From assembly GCA_964616825.1 (NCBI GenBank), contig CAZTSX010000001.1, positions 124,001 through 188,000 of the forward strand: a stretch of DNA of 64,000 nt, in the 5' to 3' direction. Under the pieces are notes generated by a model. The model saw only the letters and a program-made list of their open reading frames with translations, did no database searches and had not been told where the DNA came from. Positions 61,501 through 64,000 of this stretch are shown in pieces (the stretch's first letter is position 1; each line of letters opens with the position of its first letter). Origin of the DNA: QYOJ01 sp964616825. Lineage in GTDB: Bacteria; Bacteroidota; Bacteroidia; Bacteroidales; FEN-979. A program made the translations under genes and the position numbers.

Positions 61501-63983
61501 GCGTTACACCCTTCCAGCAATATTTGCTGATAGAATGTGGTAGTATAAAACGTATAATTACTCCCCAGAACATTAAACGTCACACCCCGGTCATTGCAAA
61601 ACTCTTCATTCCCCTCATCCTCCCAGTAGAATCTGCCCCGGAATGCCGGAACCGTTTCCCACCCATACCGTGAAACATTTCTTACCTGTCCGTAAATGAT
61701 ATACGTAATCATGTCTCCGCCAGAAAATACAATTCCTGCCAAACAGCTGTCTGGTTGATTCAGATCGCCTAAATAAGTTGACAGAAAGCAGGTCGAACCG
61801 TTTGTTACCTGGGGTGACAATCCAGTACAGGTGTCCACACGATCATTTTCAATATCATAATAGATCAGGGTATCTGCCAGCACGTCAAAAAAAAGCTGAT
61901 TGCCCCAGTTCCCCGGCATGCCATCATGCTGGAGCCGGAAATAGAGACTGTCGACGGGTCCGTTCAGTTTACCGTCGGCTTCGATGCGGATTGTGTCCCT
62001 GGCCATAGCGTTGTCGAGGCGCAAGCCGGGAGTATCTGGTGCGACCCGGGCTGAGAGAAAGTTATCTGTCCATCCCAATGTCGTTCTGGATACATTAAAG
62101 GAGTTGATAGAGGGATCAGGACAGTTTCCAATCGGGCATTGAGTTCCGAAGATGGGAGAGGTACTGCACCAATAGGTGAAATATCGGTCTGAGTGAAAGA
62201 GTTTATCACACCAGAGCTGTAACCTGGTAGAGATGGAGGCCAGTGGAGGTGGGGGAGGGTGCGCTTCACAATCCAATATTACCGGAACACGAAACGTCCC
62301 TCCGGAGTATACACGACTCTTGTCCAGCTGGTAAATAGCCGTGTCGCCACTCATAACCGGATTTCCCATGCTGACATTCTTGAACGTGGCTGTTCCGGAG
62401 CCAATGTTGATTCCTGGTGGAAGTATCACCTTGTAGTTTACCGAATCATTCGGACAAGCTTGATCCGAAAGGTCTGAATTGGTGTTGACCGTTTGTTCCA
62501 TCCAGGCTGTAGTGGCGTTATAGAGATCCGGAGGAATGGTATGGAGGGTGGTGATGGTATAATAGCTTTGAAGGACCGTCAGATTACCATTTGAAATCCA
62601 ATTTACGCCATAGGTATCAGAACATTGATCCTGGTAAAGATTCCCAAACCGGAACGCTTGCCAGTGGTTGTTGGTCCACCCATACCCGCAATTATTCCGC
62701 GTGGCTATGGTGCTCATTGCTTCATTCCAGTCGTAATAGGTATGGGCCTTCATGGTGATTGTATTACCCACTGGCAGGTCATCGAAATAACCGTCGTCAT
62801 CTATGTCCTCCAATCCTACACCCGGGCCGTCCGGATCTGTGGTAAAAGGAAAGGTGGTATAATGAGAATACCTGCCATTGATTGCTCCGGAAGCATAATT
62901 ATAGCTGGCAAGCACGGAGTTGCCGTTGACGGAGAAGGAGTCGATCTCGTTGAGCCAATTACTATTTGGATAATACGTACTGCCACCAGAAGAGAAACCG
63001 GCTAATACAACCAGGTTGAATGCGATTCCATAACCGCTTCCGTTGTTGGTAACAGTGAACTCCACCCATCCCGAATCGTCAATAAACGCCCAATCTTTCC
63101 GGTTTCCGGTAAAATTCATGTTGATATTTGTAGACCCAGCCAGCGGGGAGACAGAGGGGAAGGCTGCGTAGAAACTACAGTACTCGTTATTGCATCCCCA
63201 TGCCGCTTTGATGGTTGATTGACCGTTTTCGCAACCCACGAGTTTGACCGTTTCTGAGATGACGATTGATTCACCAAAATCGAACAGGTTGTTGCCACCC
63301 GGAAGATCAGACCCGGTAATAATGATCGTATCAACAATCGTTGGCCCGGGTCCAGAATAAGGGTACAATGTTCCGATACTAGTTGATATTACCTCAATAT
63401 CGGCGGTATGAGAATCCAGGATGATCAGTGTATCGGTGGATGCATTCAAACCCTGTTGTTCTACCGTGATATCGCGTATAACAGTCTGACCCACTGGGAT
63501 TGAAGCAAAGGCGTTAGTGATGTTGGAGATCACAAGTACGGGAAAATAATAGTTCTGCAAGGGTGTATCGAAGCCAGTATAGGTAGAGCTGTTGTATGTA
63601 ACCGTATAGTTGAAGTTGTCGGAGTTATTGTAGCCACAGATCAGGCTCGCATCGTAAGTGACTTCATGTGCTGTGTTATTCAAAATATCAGGCAACGAAA
63701 ATGTAGGCTGGTTCAGGTTGCTGATATCCAGATCTGTAGCTCCGGTTGCCGATCCTGGGGAATAGACACATCCGGAGGGCAGATCAACAGCCAGTGTAGC
63801 TCCCGACATGGTGGAGCCGGTAGTATTGGCGATCAACAGTGTGAAGGTCCCATCCTCCTGGCAGATGACCAGGGAAGCCGGCTTCCCTGTGGCGGAGATC
63901 ATCACCTGGGCAGATACATCCTGGAGCCCAATGCCGGTAAGACTGAGTAAAAGTAACAGTCGGATATAATGCTTTCGGATCAC
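55524..63983 (-). CDS. Giant exported repeat protein with eight PKD-like domains and C-terminal FISUMP domain
   Basis: The 2819-aa reading starts with GTG at 63983, but the frame stays open to the window edge, so the true start may be outside. A signal-like helix (HYIRLLLLLSLTGIGLQ) ends in VSAQ. Residues to about 1600 are DUF11-like segments (ATGKPASLVICQEDGTFTLLI, VNLSITSPVNPVDLCDTLMY). About 240 residues with AGADTVAC-type strands follow, then eight ~92-aa PKD-like repeats, a linker with GGVPRGGVFEGDHVSG and the FISUMP domain (YPTVQIGSQCWLAANLNYG ... GWHIPSEDEWN ... FSVRCVKD). The protein should be exposed at the surface; no type A or CHU_C sorting tail is present. Confidence 0.9.
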   Translation of the reverse strand: MIRKHYIRLLLLLSLTGIGLQDVSAQVMISATGKPASLVICQEDGTFTLLIANTTGSTMSGATLAVDLPSGCVYSPGSATGATDLDISNLNQPTFSLPDILNNTAHEVTYDASLICGYNNSDNFNYTVTYNSSTYTGFDTPLQNYYFPVLVISNITNAFASIPVGQTVIRDITVEQQGLNASTDTLIILDSHTADIEVISTSIGTLYPYSGPGPTIVDTIIITGSDLPGGNNLFDFGESIVISETVKLVGCENGQSTIKAAWGCNNEYCSFYAAFPSVSPLAGSTNINMNFTGNRKDWAFIDDSGWVEFTVTNNGSGYGIAFNLVVLAGFSSGGSTYYPNSNWLNEIDSFSVNGNSVLASYNYASGAINGRYSHYTTFPFTTDPDGPGVGLEDIDDDGYFDDLPVGNTITMKAHTYYDWNEAMSTIATRNNCGYGWTNNHWQAFRFGNLYQDQCSDTYGVNWISNGNLTVLQSYYTITTLHTIPPDLYNATTAWMEQTVNTNSDLSDQACPNDSVNYKVILPPGINIGSGTATFKNVSMGNPVMSGDTAIYQLDKSRVYSGGTFRVPVILDCEAHPPPPPLASISTRLQLWCDKLFHSDRYFTYWCSTSPIFGTQCPIGNCPDPSINSFNVSRTTLGWTDNFLSARVAPDTPGLRLDNAMARDTIRIEADGKLNGPVDSLYFRLQHDGMPGNWGNQLFFDVLADTLIYYDIENDRVDTCTGLSPQVTNGSTCFLSTYLGDLNQPDSCLAGIVFSGGDMITYIIYGQVRNVSRYGWETVPAFRGRFYWEDEGNEEFCNDRGVTFNVLGSNYTFYTTTFYQQILLEGCNAFQYEGLIYRTLDPCGGDANFPGEIRPYNVLDSMTFILPEGFVYQTGSSRHGYHNDYGSLVNQVIADPLIDVSASGTRLIFVRDSTWGYSDYYDCYNNRDRIRFTASPSCEALGNYAYQMYATGHYDFYADGIGIAHSGSNSKTISYTPPLIGLTPLIITAEGIEDTVTWKIRLCNQRSFEAENNWLGFENANEGITVVSVTDITDPGNPIIYQATSYGTGKTWVQTGSITGNFCRNFLVKAVYSVCDYDSLLVRHGSNCAGPPVNPDLGYPPSGYICEENTTWLYLDPKDVSVNLSITSPVNPVDLCDTLMYEAVVTNTQLSYAFDLKLIVAVPPGLTILPGVSMFKYPYTTGSYVSISDPVNEPAGSNKWVFDISNDPNGIGYLLGVDSVPKNGYRLQFKIITDCEFTSGRSLQVFASAANACGEVQTRGSYTQQLLITNIPTNVNLYVINTTSGAGFNTCSDPTPVHVKVINLGPSSVSTIEKLKISIDDAFDFVPGSMVNLHNGPSSYTNTTIAGIRYIDFDIEPNLAVNDSIVFSFQFEDIDPGSLQCDTIPLETNTLLVAMVYCQTVPGDSCLIHSITSTQIQHKPIFKDHVGFANYSATSVPDGTTGETVSISYAIQNIGTDTLNSSTLDVLFVYDANNNGIPDDTGSDSLYMQTVTTGGTLPGESVIATAIFPVPGDKVCKILAAMRLSDNGCTCGDVVLPVNNIHLLNAGPDVEVCMQVDAQLGMPGITGYSYYWIPTSFLNSHTLPDPIFNYNTLLSQADTTDYILLTTRPGNCVTRDTTEVIVLPSAIAFAGADTVACTSYPHLLADALVINSNLVLWSTSGTGTFDDTSLVNATYTPSLADWTLGTVTLSLFAVGLCGDDTDAMILTFNDPATSYAGPDTAICANWTFTVTSAIATNYSSLEWVTTGDGAFNATGILLPEYTPGPVDIASGSVELILQAFGLTSCPVEGDTLVLTLTPPPAITNSPLEKTICSGDSTNILLTTTQPGATLTWTAALTSGTITGFADGSGSLINQILVNMDTIPGSVTYSITPNTEGCIGITVDFVVIVNPLPAITNVSTDTSICSGSTTDITLVSTIYLTTYSWTAVSSSPNLSGYSAGSGSEISQTITNSGFTIDTVSYQVTPEAFSCSGPEKEFRVVVFPVPDLANTPLSRSICTGSSTSLTLLSNVAGTTFTWSCTGGASVTGWSENTSTPATLIDQTLTLSGSIPDTVIYHITPQSNGCNGPVYDFLVIVYPIPTLTNPLLTQSQCSGLNTSIELESGVIGTTFTWRAFTNSANLSGYSTNPGPGDTLISQVIANSGYEIDTLIYRIVPEADGCQGDSVDYTVVIFPVPDLSNNPTSINICNNAWTNTTLLSNITGSTFTWTCTQLSGEVTGWSPNTIPDTLLDQQLTNASPAIDSVIYHMIPAANGCLGPSMDFTVSVYPVPDVSFSPPSPVICSGDITSIQCLSQVPTTTFTWTTSTNPNVTGNQSGNGDVIADTLLNLTTTIESISYTVTPEAFGCPPGIPDSVIVTINPLPEITNTIRFYAICNQNTVQIPLQSSLTYPTTFTWTASCPSGAVSGYSNGTGSIIQQMLVNNGYNVDTVLYVVTPESNSCSGDTAHFRVVVYPVPDVIITPPVDTLCSGDSSFLALSSHVAGATFTWTATPSSFYLSGFSSGSGNLIRQKLVTSAFTPGSVTYHISPMANGCPGTSNQVTVGIKPSPVVTLPVCFDTITTTGARSILLRGGVPRGGVFEGDHVSGNSFNPAAAGPGRHPVRYSYTNMYDCTRSDTVYISVVFSTSFICGDTIIDGRDGWEYPTVQIGSQCWLAANLNYGAQVLQQIMHSDNCAPEKYCYTNQLTMCNTAGGLYQWDEIMEYSESEGVKGLCLAGWHIPSEDEWNILFANFINHGFAGNALKVTGYSGLNALLEGVRFNNKQWRFGAEEPIINSTFIWSSTRHGPEKAWAHSMIKLLADPEYVPSASYYPSSRINAFSVRCVKD
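56355..58590 (-). repeat. Eight tandem PKD-like domains of about 92 aa
   Basis: Each unit runs from ITNxxxxxxICSG through xTTFTWTA, GxSxGxGxxIxQ and VxYxVTPxxxGCxG to VxPxPx. Units are about 279 bp. CSG is retained in repeats 1, 2, 4, 6 and 8 and changed to CTG, CNN or CNQ in the others. Confidence 0.85.
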
Positions 63984-64000
63984 CTGTTCGCTGCTGGTTT

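Overview
The window looks like part of a scaffold from a Bacteroidota genome, probably an environmental Bacteroidales-like lineage. The evidence is type IX secretion cargo (PKD arrays with a CHU_C-type end, type A sorting tails, a PorP/SprF protein), DUF4249 and other SCK/GCN-lipobox lipoproteins, and recurring TAnnTTTG -7 boxes. Two runs of exactly 100 N (31498-31597 and 34894-34993) show that it is a gapped assembly.

Layout. 1-6.5 kb: a partial RluA-type pseudouridine synthase, panB, a DUF4249 lipoprotein, dnaK and two unrecognised exported proteins. 6.8-15.1 kb: a 2401-aa PKD-repeat surface protein followed by PorP/SprF. 15.2-20.9 kb: an operon of outer-membrane protein, TetR regulator, LolA-like protein, two FtsX-type permeases and an ABC ATPase, with a TetR-type operator on its promoter. 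20.9-31.2 kb: a cation-chloride cotransporter homologue, a secreted M28 peptidase, a decayed gene, an orphan LytTR regulator, a GH127 glycosidase, a methyltransferase-like gene, and a divergent membrane protein/LuxR-type regulator pair. 31.2-35.6 kb: a gapped lipoprotein, a secreted esterase, an MFS gene fused head-on to a cut IS1182-type transposase, and an archaemetzincin.

35.6-47.4 kb is the most interesting part. A sigma54 activator and a sensor kinase carrying periplasmic CxxCH-type motifs lie downstream of an operon that encodes a GcvH-like membrane protein, a HybA-like ferredoxin, a HybB/NrfD-like quinone module and a second GcvH-like membrane protein. That operon is preceded by a sigma54-like promoter and three 17-bp TGTTGAA elements placed like enhancer sites. 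Upstream are a non-canonical Nramp protein and, divergently, a Rieske protein, a b6-like cytochrome b and an octahaem HAO-family cytochrome c. I infer a redox- or haem-controlled respiratory module whose H-protein-like subunits have lost the normal lipoyl-lysine position.

47.4-64 kb: a large BNR/sortilin-like secreted protein, a nitronate monooxygenase-like flavoprotein with a non-AUG start, an acyltransferase, a YtcJ-type amidohydrolase, tRNA-Pro(GGG), a GNAT acetyltransferase and a 2819-aa (or longer) exported repeat protein ending in a FISUMP domain.
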